A DNA stretch of 35,751 nucleotides from an uncultured Eubacteriales bacterium. GTDB lineage: Bacteria; Bacillota; Clostridia; Oscillospirales; CAG-272. The notes below the pieces were generated by a model. The model was not told the origin of the DNA. It was given only the letters and a program-made list of their open reading frames with translations, and did no database searches. This document shows, one piece after another, positions 6,759 through 15,002 of the stretch. The translations under genes and the position numbers were made by a program. Positions within the stretch are counted from its first letter, which is position 1. Each line of letters starts with the position of its first letter. Location: assembly GCA_905201895.1 (NCBI GenBank), contig CAJKPX010000021.1:1-35751 (forward strand). Reading direction: 5' to 3'.

Positions 6759-7964
6759 TCACTCTGCCATGTGCAGAATTTCCAGAATCGCGTCGCGTCC
6801 GATCGGAGGGATCGAAGCGAGATTTCCGTTTGCATCGCATCCGTGCTCCACAATGTTGTCGGCAATCTTTTCGATGTCCTCGATGGGAATCCCCGCAGCG
6901 CTCAAGGTGTGCGGTGCGCCAACCTCATCCATGAAGGCGATGAAGCGCTCTACTCCCTGCTTTGCGACATCGTAATCGGTCAGGCCCTTGCCGTCAACGC
7001 CCATGACGTTGCGTCCGAAGGTGGCAAATTTTGCAGCGCATCCGTCATCAAGCGTGCACATATAGCGGAAGAAGGAATCCATAAAGATCGAGAGCGTGAC
7101 ACCGTGGGTGGTGTTATAGAGTGCAGAGAGCACGTGTCCCATTGCGTGCATGGGCGTACCCGCATTCAGACCCGACTGAATATAGCCGTTCCATGCAAGG
7201 GTTGCTGCCCACTGCATATTGGCGCGGTGCTCCACGTTCTGCGGATCGGCAAGAATTGCGCGAAGCTCGGACATAATAGTAACGAGCAGTCCCTCGTGCA
7301 GGCGGTCCTGCAGGGGCGAGTTTCTGTCACCGCTGAAGTATGCCTCAAAAATATGCGACATCGCGTCCATCGCGCCCGAAACGGTTTGGAATCGCGGAAG
7401 TGTGCAGGTCAGCGCAGGGTCAACGATCGAGATTTTCGGGAAGATCACGGGGGTGGAAACATAGGTCTTTTCCTTGGTTTCATCATTGGTTACAACCGCA
7501 ATGCAGTTCATCTCGCTGCTCGTTGCAGGGAGCGTGGGGATCATAACGGTGGGCAGAGTTTGGTTGGGAGCAACGCCAACTACGCGGTCCTGGTGCGTGA
7601 CAAACATCTTCCAGGGGTCGTCACCGTAGAGCACACCTGCTGCCACTACCTTGGTAGCATCCATTACGCTACCGCCGCCAACGCCAACACAGAACTCAAC
7701 GTTTTCCTTTTTGCAGAGTGCAATCGCCTCGCGGATATGAGAAAGCAGCGGATTTGCCTGCATGTGATAGTAGGTGAACACCTCAACGCCTGCCTCGCGC
7801 AGAGAGCTCTCAACTGTGTTGAGCAGATCGGCAAAAAAGCCGTGCTCCTCATAGGATACGACAAGCGCGCGTTTACCAAGCCCTGCAGCATAGTTGCCAA
7901 CCTTTTTGGATTCTCCGTTTCCGAAGATCACACGAACGGGATTATAAAGTTCAAAATTTTGCAT
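6759..7964 (-). CDS. Iron-containing alcohol dehydrogenase (butanol dehydrogenase/YqhD type)
   Basis: The 401-residue protein starts MQNFELYNPVRVIFG and has the dinucleotide-binding GVGGGSVMDATK at 94-105. The four iron ligands are visible as Asp200, His204, His273 and His287, with the 4-69-14 spacing of the YqhD/butanol dehydrogenase group. It reduces aldehydes to alcohols with NAD(P)H in the cytoplasm, probably as a fermentation electron sink. The start at 7964 has GGAG 7 nt upstream; ATGs at 7970 and 7982 are too close to or upstream of that site. The gene is transcribed alone from 7994-8022 and converges on the ADP-ribosylglycohydrolase gene across the palindromic element. Confidence 0.93.
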   Translation of the reverse strand: MQNFELYNPVRVIFGNGESKKVGNYAAGLGKRALVVSYEEHGFFADLLNTVESSLREAGVEVFTYYHMQANPLLSHIREAIALCKKENVEFCVGVGGGSVMDATKVVAAGVLYGDDPWKMFVTHQDRVVGVAPNQTLPTVMIPTLPATSSEMNCIAVVTNDETKEKTYVSTPVIFPKISIVDPALTCTLPRFQTVSGAMDAMSHIFEAYFSGDRNSPLQDRLHEGLLVTIMSELRAILADPQNVEHRANMQWAATLAWNGYIQSGLNAGTPMHAMGHVLSALYNTTHGVTLSIFMDSFFRYMCTLDDGCAAKFATFGRNVMGVDGKGLTDYDVAKQGVERFIAFMDEVGAPHTLSAAGIPIEDIEKIADNIVEHGCDANGNLASIPPIGRDAILEILHMAE

Positions 7965-7993
7965 GATCATTCTCCTTTTCATCAGATATTACT

Positions 7994-8022
7994 ATCATAC
8001 CATATTTCGTTTGATTTGTCAA
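7994..8022 (-). promoter_or_regulatory. Promoter for the alcohol dehydrogenase gene
   Basis: On the minus strand TTGACA (8022-8017), a 17 bp spacer and TATGAT (7999-7994), with TGG before the -10. Confidence 0.88.
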
Positions 8023-8081
8023 GCACTTGTTGTCCGATTTTGTTGTTTTTTCTTTTGTTTATTTGTTTTTTGTGATAAGTA

Positions 8082-8110
8082 TTTACAAAAAAAGAAAAAT
8101 GTGATAGAAT
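8082..8110 (+). promoter_or_regulatory. Promoter for the PHP-domain gene
   Basis: TTTACA (8082-8087), a 17 bp spacer and TAGAAT (8105-8110), with TGA before the -10. It is divergent from the dehydrogenase promoter; the two -35 boxes are about 60 bp apart. Confidence 0.75.
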
Positions 8111-8147
8111 AGTGACGTCAAAAATTACGTGTGAAAGGATAACGCAC

Positions 8148-9176
8148 ATGAAAAATTATATCATTCCCGAGGGCGGTCGGTTTTACCGCGCCAATCTGCA
8201 CTGTCATTCCACCAATTCCGACGGTGAGCTTACTCCCGAACAGATCAAGGATATCTATAAGACGGCGGGCTATTCGGTTGTGGCATACAGCGACCACAAC
8301 GTGCTGATTGACCACTCCGAGCTCGATGACGCAGAGTTTCTGACGCTGACCGCGGTTGAGATTGACGTAAACAAAAAAGGGGAAAAGTGTATGGCATATC
8401 GTCCCTGCTATCACATCAATTTCTACCCCGAGGATCAACACAACACCACCCTCCCCTGCTTCAATCCCAAATACGTTTGGGGAAAACGCACCGATCTGCG
8501 CGATGCGCAGGCATACATTGGAGAGCCCGACTACCACCGCGACTATGAAAACATCAACGATCTGATCAACACCTTTGCCGCTCACGGCTTTATGGCAACG
8601 ATCAATCATCCCACCTGGTCGCTGCAAACCATGGAGGACTACAAGAATCTCGACACCACCAACGTTTTCGCGATGGAGATGTATAACCACAGCTGCTTTG
8701 TGATGGGATGGGATGAGATTAACTGCCACATCTATGATGAGCTACTCCGCCGCGGAGATAAGCTTTTCTGCACGGCAACCGATGACAACCACAATCACGC
8801 GCCCATAGGAACAGCCGATTGGGATTCGCTCGGCGGATTTGTGATGATCAAGGCTCCTGAGCTGACGCACAAGGCGATCTATGCGGCTCTTAAGGCAGGC
8901 AATTTCTATGCCTCCACGGGTCCGCTGATCGAGGAGCTCTACATTGAGAATGACCGCCTGTACGTCAAGACATCGCCCGCGGCAAAGATCACTCTCACAA
9001 CCGCGGCACGTCAGGCACGCGTTGCCTACCCCAAAACCACGCACACCACCATCACCAAGGCGTCCTTTGGGCTGGATCGCACCTATCCCGGCTACATTCG
9101 CGTGACCGTGACCGACGAAAAGGGTCGCATGGCATGGTCTCAACCGATCTGGGGTGAATTTTCGGGAAGAACATAA
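8148..9176 (+). CDS. PHP-domain metal-dependent phosphoesterase
   Basis: The 342-residue protein has the PHP motifs in order: NLHCHSTNSDG (His18, His20, Asp25), YSDHN (Asp49, His50), INHPTW, and a later DDNHNH. These form the multi-metal active site of PHP phosphoesterases. The C-terminal ~80 residues look beta-rich, as in secreted or cytoplasmic PHP hydrolases acting on small phosphate esters. No signal peptide is present. The ATG at 8148 is chosen because AAAGGA lies just upstream and the fold starts right after; an ATG at 8112 lies almost on the promoter. The substrate is unknown. The gene ends in a shared bidirectional terminator. Confidence 0.87.
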   Translation: MKNYIIPEGGRFYRANLHCHSTNSDGELTPEQIKDIYKTAGYSVVAYSDHNVLIDHSELDDAEFLTLTAVEIDVNKKGEKCMAYRPCYHINFYPEDQHNTTLPCFNPKYVWGKRTDLRDAQAYIGEPDYHRDYENINDLINTFAAHGFMATINHPTWSLQTMEDYKNLDTTNVFAMEMYNHSCFVMGWDEINCHIYDELLRRGDKLFCTATDDNHNHAPIGTADWDSLGGFVMIKAPELTHKAIYAALKAGNFYASTGPLIEELYIENDRLYVKTSPAAKITLTTAARQARVAYPKTTHTTITKASFGLDRTYPGYIRVTVTDEKGRMAWSQPIWGEFSGRT

Positions 9177-9197
9177 AAAGCCGACAATCCTAAACAA

Positions 9198-9234
9198 AAA
9201 GCGGGTCTGCACCAATTTTGTGCAGACCTGCTTT
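9198..9234. terminator. Bidirectional terminator between the convergent PHP and zinc-ribbon genes
   Basis: A 15 bp stem (9198-9212 with 9220-9234, one G-U pair) with a 7 nt loop. Both sides have T-rich tails in the outgoing direction; the minus-strand tail (TTTTTGTTT) is the stronger. Confidence 0.9.
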
Positions 9235-9251
9235 CGATTTTATCAGGGGCG

Positions 9252-10028
9252 TTATTGCAGCTCCATATAGAGCATATTGATACAGGGGCGCGTCATCGTT
9301 CCGACAACCGAGTTAGAGATCGTTTCGTTTCCGCCAACCTGTCCCCAAACCGTAATCACGTCACCTGCCTTGAGGTTGATCGCGTTTTTCTGTCGAAAAT
9401 CGTGAACAAGGAAGGAGTAGGTCTCACCGTTCTCGGTAACCGTACACTCAAAGAAGCGCGGGTATGCATAGTCGGCATAGTAAGCGTATTCATCCTCCCA
9501 TACAGCCTCGACTGTGAAGGTCATGGTAACGTATTCCCCGTTTATGCCGTCGGGGTCACGCCAAACGGTGGCGGCAGAGAGCTCCTCGCAGCGCGCAACG
9601 TATTCCTCCCTTGAAAGGTCAACGTTAACGGGAAGCGTATAATCCGTGAAAATATCCATTGCGAGTCCCCAAATGATTCCAAACAGACCGCCGAGAATAT
9701 ACGGCAGAAGAAGAATCACGGTGGCAAGAATCTTTCCGGAACGCTTCCATGGACCTGCCCATGCCAGGATCAGACCGATGATGGGCTGCACAAAAAGCAT
9801 GAGAATGATGAACCACGTGGAAAAATACCACGGCACGAATTGCACGCGACCCGACGTGTGCTTTTCATACTGCGGATTCTTTTTGACCTTGACAGGGCGA
9901 CGCTTTCCCGCTCGCATCTCCTCGGGGCATTCGCGTCCGCAGAGCGGACAGTTATCCGACGCAAAAAAGGTTTCGCAATCGGGACATTTATTCAATTCGG
10001 GATAGTCTCTTTCATCCTCAAGCGGCAT
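9252..10028 (-). CDS. Zinc-ribbon membrane protein with extracytoplasmic OB-like domain
   Basis: The 258-residue protein begins with a zinc ribbon (CPDC at 15-18, CPLCGREC at 27-34), followed by a basic linker. Two hydrophobic membrane segments follow at roughly 70-95 and 102-130, the first starting WFIILMLFVQPIIGL. The C-terminal ~120 residues look like a beta-rich OB-type domain (KAGDVITVWGQVGG). The gene is last in the operon with the two glycan genes, 33 bp after the GT-C-like gene. The ATG at 10028 is preferred over a GTG at 10037, which lies almost on the GGAG site. Function is unknown. The zinc ribbon should face the cytoplasm and the OB-like domain the outside, which suggests a sensor or scaffold, but this is inference. 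Confidence 0.7.
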   Translation of the reverse strand: MPLEDERDYPELNKCPDCETFFASDNCPLCGRECPEEMRAGKRRPVKVKKNPQYEKHTSGRVQFVPWYFSTWFIILMLFVQPIIGLILAWAGPWKRSGKILATVILLLPYILGGLFGIIWGLAMDIFTDYTLPVNVDLSREEYVARCEELSAATVWRDPDGINGEYVTMTFTVEAVWEDEYAYYADYAYPRFFECTVTENGETYSFLVHDFRQKNAINLKAGDVITVWGQVGGNETISNSVVGTMTRPCINMLYMELQ

Positions 10029-10061
10029 AAGGCTCACACTCCTTTTTGAAATAAGGTCTTT

Positions 10062-11369
10062 TCAAAGCTGCAGCGTTCGATCCCGATCGGAGGAACGTGC
10101 GAAAAGAAATCGGTAGAGCAGATAGGCAAAAACGGCGGCAATTGCTGCATAAAGGAAGGTGCAGGTACGCTCCCCCGACGCCCAAACGGTTGGCGAGAGT
10201 CCCATTGCGATACGGGACGCCACACCGACTGCAAGAAAAAACACCAAAAACAGATAGGTTTTCGTCTCGCGGATGACAACGCGCAGCGCATATAAAAGCA
10301 GGATCAGAAGCAGCACGAAAAACAAGAGCGGAAGCCATGAGATGGGATCGCTCAAGGTGGGCTCCGTTCCCGCCTTCCCCACTGCCGCGCGAAGCATGCG
10401 AATCGGCAGGACGACACTCTCGAGAGGCCCGCCAAGCAGACCGCAAAGGAGAGACACCGCAAACGGGATCGCGGAGAGAATACGTGCAACAATTCCTCGG
10501 CTTGCTCTGAAAACGGCAAGCGCAAGAAGCAAACAAAAGCCCGTGACAAATACGTTCAAGGTCAAAAAGGTGGTTCGTATCATCGAGGAAAAACCGATCT
10601 CAAGCCTTTGCAAAAGCGAAAAATCGGAAAACTCGGGAAAATTCGCCACCGTTTCGAGTTGCACGCGATTCTGATTTCCCGGGCAGGTGAAGGTAAAAAC
10701 CAGCATCAGCGCACAAATCAGCACGCCTGCCAAGGAATAGACGTCGATGCGTCGATTGAACATCATGCAGCAGGCGCTCGCCAGACACACCGCGAGCAGA
10801 ACGGCACACGCCTGCTCCGAAAAGGCGGCAAAAAGCAGCGCACCAAGTGCCACACCATATTCCCATACGGCAACCTGCCGTCCGAAAAAGAGCTTGACCG
10901 TCGGCGTCATTGCCCAAAGGCAGGCGCACAGAGGCCAAAGATAATTGAGCGTGGTTGCCACGTAGCCAACCTCATAAAAAACGCCAAGTGGGAAGAAGAA
11001 AAAGCTGACAAACAAAATCCAATTCTTTGCCGCACTCTGCTCGGGATTCCACAGGCGGTTGAGTGCAACCGTGGAAAGAATACAAACGGCGGCATTGGAA
11101 ATGCGCCAAAGGATCGGAAAGCGAACGAACAGGATCAGGAGTCCCTCGATCACCACGCGCGACGACCAGGTTTGGTATCGCTCGACCAAAAAGCCCAGCC
11201 AATTTTGCGGCGTTGCAAGATCTCCTGCCAAAATTTGCATAAACCAAGCGTCATCGGCACGGTCGGTGGGCAGAAAGAGGTGGGCGAGGATCACAATGCC
11301 CCAAAGCAGCCATAACGGGAAGCGGGGGGCACCGATCAGAGTGCGTCCCCGTTTGAATATTCCCTTCAT
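10062..11369 (-). CDS. Polytopic membrane protein, GT-C-like (DUF6056-type) glycosyltransferase candidate
   Basis: The 435-residue protein has about ten hydrophobic segments. Its first extracytoplasmic loop carries an acidic pair (RADDAW, Asp39-Asp40), a place where GT-C glycosyltransferases keep catalytic acids. A CPGNQNR motif in a middle loop resembles the APGN-type motif of DUF6056 proteins. The start codon is 1 nt from the stop of the upstream GtrB-type gene, so the two are translationally coupled. GtrB makes a polyprenyl-phosphate sugar, and the partner GT-C protein would transfer that sugar to a surface polymer outside the membrane. This pairing is the main support; the exact acceptor is unknown. 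Confidence 0.7.
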   Translation of the reverse strand: MKGIFKRGRTLIGAPRFPLWLLWGIVILAHLFLPTDRADDAWFMQILAGDLATPQNWLGFLVERYQTWSSRVVIEGLLILFVRFPILWRISNAAVCILSTVALNRLWNPEQSAAKNWILFVSFFFFPLGVFYEVGYVATTLNYLWPLCACLWAMTPTVKLFFGRQVAVWEYGVALGALLFAAFSEQACAVLLAVCLASACCMMFNRRIDVYSLAGVLICALMLVFTFTCPGNQNRVQLETVANFPEFSDFSLLQRLEIGFSSMIRTTFLTLNVFVTGFCLLLALAVFRASRGIVARILSAIPFAVSLLCGLLGGPLESVVLPIRMLRAAVGKAGTEPTLSDPISWLPLLFFVLLLILLLYALRVVIRETKTYLFLVFFLAVGVASRIAMGLSPTVWASGERTCTFLYAAIAAVFAYLLYRFLFARSSDRDRTLQL

Positions 11370-11370
11370 G

Positions 11371-12351
11371 TCAACGGTCCTTTTCCTGATCGGACGATTC
11401 GTTTTTCACGATATAGATCGGGCGATTCTTGATCTCAAAATACATGCGAGCAAGGTATTCGCACACCACGCCGAGAGCAATCAGCTGCAGTCCCGTAAAG
11501 GTGGAAGCTACGAACACAGTCGACCAGATTCGAGCCAGCGAATCTCCGCACAGAGAAGCGATACCCTGCGCTACAAGAATACCGATTGAGAAAAGCCAGC
11601 ATAGCGCGCCGAGCAGGATCGGAATGCGGAGCGGGACGGTGGAGAACGAAATGATGCCCTCCAGAGAGTAGAGCAGGAGCGCGCGGAAGGACCATTTTGT
11701 CTTTCCCGCAACACGCTCGATATTTTCATATTCGAGCCATTTCGTCTTAAAGCCCACCCAGCAGAACAGCCCCTTGGAAAAGCGGTTGTACTCTGCAAGC
11801 GAGAGAACAGCGTTGACCATCTGACGCTTCATCAAGCGGAAATCGCGCGCACCGTCCACAAACTCGGTCTTTGAGATGCGGTTGATAAATTTATAGAAGC
11901 AGCGTGCGAAGAAGGAACGAATCGGAGGCTCTCCGCGGCGCGTAATGCGGCGCGTACCGATGCAATCGTAGCCCTCGTCGGTTTGCAGGTCGGCATACAT
12001 CTTGGGAAGCAGCGAGGGCGGATCCTGCAGATCAGCATCCATTGTGGCAACGTAGTCGCCCTTTGCCTTCTGAAGTCCCGCATAGATAGCAGATTCCTTG
12101 CCAAAATTGCGCGACAACGAAACAAAGCGCACGCGCGAGTCCTCTCGCGCAAGCTCCTGCGAGATCACAAGCGTGCGATCACGTGATCCGTCGTCAACGA
12201 ACAGGATTTCAAAATCCGCAACAGGGCGCATCTCCTCCATTACCCGACACATCTCCTGATAAAAGAGCGGGATTGACTCCTCCTCGTTGTAGCAAGGCAC
12301 GATGATCGAGATCAGCTCCCGTTTTCCCGTGTCCCTCTTGTTTTCATTCAT
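11371..12351 (-). CDS. GtrB-type polyprenyl-phosphate glycosyltransferase (GT2)
   Basis: The 326-residue protein has a GT-A family 2 domain: SIIVPCYNEEES near 15-26, VDDGSRDRT at 52-60 and the metal-binding DADLQD at 105-110. It then has RRGEPPIRSFF and two C-terminal membrane segments (about 230-255 and 265-295), exactly the layout of GtrB/DPMS-type enzymes. It loads a sugar onto undecaprenyl phosphate at the inner face of the membrane. The start at 12351 has GAGGG close upstream; an ATG at 12372 has none. It is the first gene of a three-gene operon from the promoter at 12404-12432. No GtrA-like flippase gene lies nearby. Confidence 0.92.
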   Translation of the reverse strand: MNENKRDTGKRELISIIVPCYNEEESIPLFYQEMCRVMEEMRPVADFEILFVDDGSRDRTLVISQELAREDSRVRFVSLSRNFGKESAIYAGLQKAKGDYVATMDADLQDPPSLLPKMYADLQTDEGYDCIGTRRITRRGEPPIRSFFARCFYKFINRISKTEFVDGARDFRLMKRQMVNAVLSLAEYNRFSKGLFCWVGFKTKWLEYENIERVAGKTKWSFRALLLYSLEGIISFSTVPLRIPILLGALCWLFSIGILVAQGIASLCGDSLARIWSTVFVASTFTGLQLIALGVVCEYLARMYFEIKNRPIYIVKNESSDQEKDR

Positions 12352-12403
12352 AAAACCCTCTTTCCCCCACACATGGCGGGTCGGTTTTGTTTATATCAAG
12401 TTC

Positions 12404-12432
12404 ATTATATCATACTTTTCGGTCTTTTGCAA
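12404..12432 (-). promoter_or_regulatory. Promoter for the gtrB-like operon
   Basis: On the minus strand TTGCAA (12432-12427), a 17 bp spacer and a perfect TATAAT (12409-12404), with TGA before the -10. Confidence 0.88.
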
Positions 12433-12574
12433 GTATTTTCTGCCGATTCCGATGATCCGACATCTGTTTTTCGGTATTTTTCTTAAAAATAACTGAGGGT
12501 GATGCGAAATCACCGCAGAAAGGAATCGGGATAACGGGATTTCGTTCTTCCGTCATTCTTTTTTCAAAAAAATA

Positions 12575-12603
12575 TAGACAAGCCGAAAAAAATGTGATAT
12601 AAT
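12575..12603 (+). promoter_or_regulatory. Promoter for the MBL-gltX-glnS operon
   Basis: TAGACA (12575-12580), a 17 bp spacer and TATAAT (12598-12603), with TGA before the -10. The -10 is 33 bp before the chosen start of the first gene. A small hairpin (GGTGAT with ATCACC, about 12499-12515) lies upstream and has no clear role. Confidence 0.82.
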
Positions 12604-12636
12604 ATAATGAATGTTTATGCTTGAGGGAGGATGGCT

Positions 12637-13254
12637 ATGAAAATCGAGAATTTTCACCCAGGATCATGGGGCTCAAATTGCTATCTGCTCTCGGTCGGCT
12701 CACACGCCGCGATCGTTGATCCGAGCGCCGATGCCACAACGCTCCTCTCGGCACTTCGCGAGCGCAGGCTCACGCTCGATATGATCCTGCTCACGCACGG
12801 GCATTTTGATCACACCGTTTCGGTTGACCCCCTGCGGGATATGACCGCTGCACCGCTTCTGATCCATGAGAAGGACGCCGAAATGCTCGGCGACGCGCAT
12901 AAAAACGCATTCTACACGCTTTTCCGCATGGAGCGAACACACCGCCCTGCAGACCGACTTCTGCAAAGCGGCGACGTGCTCACGCTCGGTAAAGAGACCA
13001 TCCGTGTCCTCCATACCCCCGGGCACTCGCGCGGATCGGTTTGTTACCTATGTAACGATGAATTTCTAATCACGGGAGACACCCTTTTCGATGCCTCCTA
13101 CGGGCGCCACGATCTTTACGGTGGCAATCTCGGCGAGCTTACGTCATCCCTTGCCTCGCTCCGTGAGCTGCCGCAGAAGCTCCGCATTTACCCCGGGCAC
13201 GGTGCTCCATCACAGCTTGGAATCGCGCTCGATCTTGTTGTCTATCAACTCTGA
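12637..13254 (+). CDS. MBL-fold metallohydrolase (glyoxalase II-like)
   Basis: The 205-residue protein has the metallo-beta-lactamase motifs in order: THGHFDH (53-59), a LHTPGHSRG segment, ITGDTLF and a C-terminal YPGHG. Together they give the full dinuclear zinc site of small glyoxalase II-like hydrolases. It likely hydrolyses a thioester or similar small substrate in the cytoplasm. The start at 12637 is chosen because GGAGG lies 6 nt upstream; the ATG at 12631 directly touches that site. It is the first gene of an operon with gltX and glnS, 26 bp before gltX, which does not by itself explain its role. Confidence 0.9.
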   Translation: MKIENFHPGSWGSNCYLLSVGSHAAIVDPSADATTLLSALRERRLTLDMILLTHGHFDHTVSVDPLRDMTAAPLLIHEKDAEMLGDAHKNAFYTLFRMERTHRPADRLLQSGDVLTLGKETIRVLHTPGHSRGSVCYLCNDEFLITGDTLFDASYGRHDLYGGNLGELTSSLASLRELPQKLRIYPGHGAPSQLGIALDLVVYQL

Positions 13255-13280
13255 CCATCATGAAAGGATATAAAATTACC

Positions 13281-14966
13281 ATGGACTATCAGCTTCTTGC
13301 CGATCTTCTTTTCCCACAAGTGAACGAAACGCCTGCCGACGTTGAGGCAAAATATCCGTCCCGACAGCTTCCCGAGGGCGCAAAGGTCACCCGATTTGCA
13401 CCCAGTCCCACGGGATTCGTGCATTTTGGCGGTCTGTTCCCCTCCACCATCGGAGAACGTCTCGCGCACCAGAGCGGAGGCGTGTTCTATCTTCGCATTG
13501 AGGACACCGATGCCAAGCGCGAGGTTGAAGGTGCAGCTGAGGGGCTGATCCGCACGCTGGCGCACTACGGCGTTTACTTTGACGAGGGTGCTGTGATCGG
13601 TGAGGACGGCAAGATCTGCGACAAGGGCGCATACGGACCCTATAAGCAGAGCGAGCGCGGTCCGCTCTATCACGTTTTTGCAAAGCAGCTTGTCAGCGAG
13701 GGCAAGGCATACCCCGTGTTCACCACCAAGGAAGAGCTCGAGGCAATGAATGCCGTTGACAAAAAAGCCGAAATCAAAGCAAAGGATTGGCACGAGGATC
13801 AATCGGCTCAACGCGAGGCAATGCTCCGCGCGCGAGAGATCACGATCGACGAGGTTAAAGCACACCTTGCGGCAGGAGACCCCTTCGTGCTCCGCCTGCT
13901 TGCCGACGGCAACCCCGAGCGCAAGCAACCCTTCACCGATCTGATCAAGGGTAAGCTTGAGGTTCCCGAAAATGACGAGGATTTCGTTCTGCTCAAGTCG
14001 GACGGCATCCCCACCTACCACTTTGCGCACGCCGTTGACGATCACCTCATGGGCACCACCCACGTCATTCGCGGTGAAGAATGGCTCCCCAGTCTTGCAA
14101 AGCACCTCATGCTTTTCCGCTACCTCGGCTTCCGTCTGCCCAAATATATGCACATCGCGCAGATCATGCGTCTGGACGAGAACGGCAACAAGAAAAAGCT
14201 CTCCAAGCGCGACATGGGCGCGAATATGGACGATTACAGTCGCATGGGCTACGATCCCGCATGCGTTTGCGAATATATCATGACCCTGCTCAACTCCAAC
14301 TACGAGGAGTGGCACATGCAGAACCCCGACAAGCCCTACACCGACTTCCCCTTCAACATCAAAAAGATGAGCTCCTCGGGCTGTCTGTTCGATTTCAATA
14401 AGCTGAATGACGTTTCCAAGAACATCATCTCGCGCATGAGTGCCGCAGAGGTTACCGAGCGCGTCACGGCTTGGGCACAGGCATACGATCCCGAATTCGG
14501 TGCCCTGCTTGCACGCGATCCCGCCTTCACCGAGCAGATCTTTGCGATCGGTCGCGGTGGCAAAAAGCCGAGAAAGGACCTCTCCACCTGGGCGGATGCA
14601 AAGCCCTATATGGGATTTTTCTTCGACGAGCTCTTTGCCGTGGTGGACGAATATGACGAAAAATTTGACCGTGCCGACATCCGCACCGCGCTTAAGAATT
14701 TCCTTGCAAGCTTTGACCCCGCCGACGATATGAACGCTTGGTTTGAAAAGGTCAAGGCGGTTGCACGCGAGATCGGTTACGCCGACGATATGAAGGCATA
14801 CAAGGCAAATCCCGAGGCATTCCGCGGCAACATTGCCGACGTGAGCATGTTCCTGCGCGTTGCCGTGACGGGCAAGCTCAACGCCCCCGACCTCTACACG
14901 GTCATGCAAATTCTCGGCAAGGAGTGCACCTGCCGCCGCATTGAGCGCATGATCGCCGCCCTTTAA
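13281..14966 (+). CDS. gltX: Glutamyl-tRNA synthetase (long, atypical form)
   Basis: The 561-residue protein has a class I synthetase fold. The HIGH motif appears as HFGG (48-51) after APSPTG, LRIEDTD follows at 71-77, and the KMSKS loop is KLSKR (306-310). It is longer than the usual ~480-residue bacterial GltX and differs in the region before the KLSKR loop and in the C-terminal anticodon-binding part, as in a subgroup found in Clostridia. It charges tRNA-Glu. The ATG at 13281 is chosen because AAAGGA lies 12-13 nt upstream and the conserved N-terminus begins there; an ATG at 13260 has no site. It lies directly before glnS, which suggests coordinated supply of Glu- and Gln-tRNA. Confidence 0.93.
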   Translation: MDYQLLADLLFPQVNETPADVEAKYPSRQLPEGAKVTRFAPSPTGFVHFGGLFPSTIGERLAHQSGGVFYLRIEDTDAKREVEGAAEGLIRTLAHYGVYFDEGAVIGEDGKICDKGAYGPYKQSERGPLYHVFAKQLVSEGKAYPVFTTKEELEAMNAVDKKAEIKAKDWHEDQSAQREAMLRAREITIDEVKAHLAAGDPFVLRLLADGNPERKQPFTDLIKGKLEVPENDEDFVLLKSDGIPTYHFAHAVDDHLMGTTHVIRGEEWLPSLAKHLMLFRYLGFRLPKYMHIAQIMRLDENGNKKKLSKRDMGANMDDYSRMGYDPACVCEYIMTLLNSNYEEWHMQNPDKPYTDFPFNIKKMSSSGCLFDFNKLNDVSKNIISRMSAAEVTERVTAWAQAYDPEFGALLARDPAFTEQIFAIGRGGKKPRKDLSTWADAKPYMGFFFDELFAVVDEYDEKFDRADIRTALKNFLASFDPADDMNAWFEKVKAVAREIGYADDMKAYKANPEAFRGNIADVSMFLRVAVTGKLNAPDLYTVMQILGKECTCRRIERMIAAL

Positions 14967-15002
14967 CGATTTTGATTTCCACGAAAGGTTTTGGATAAAA
15001 AA

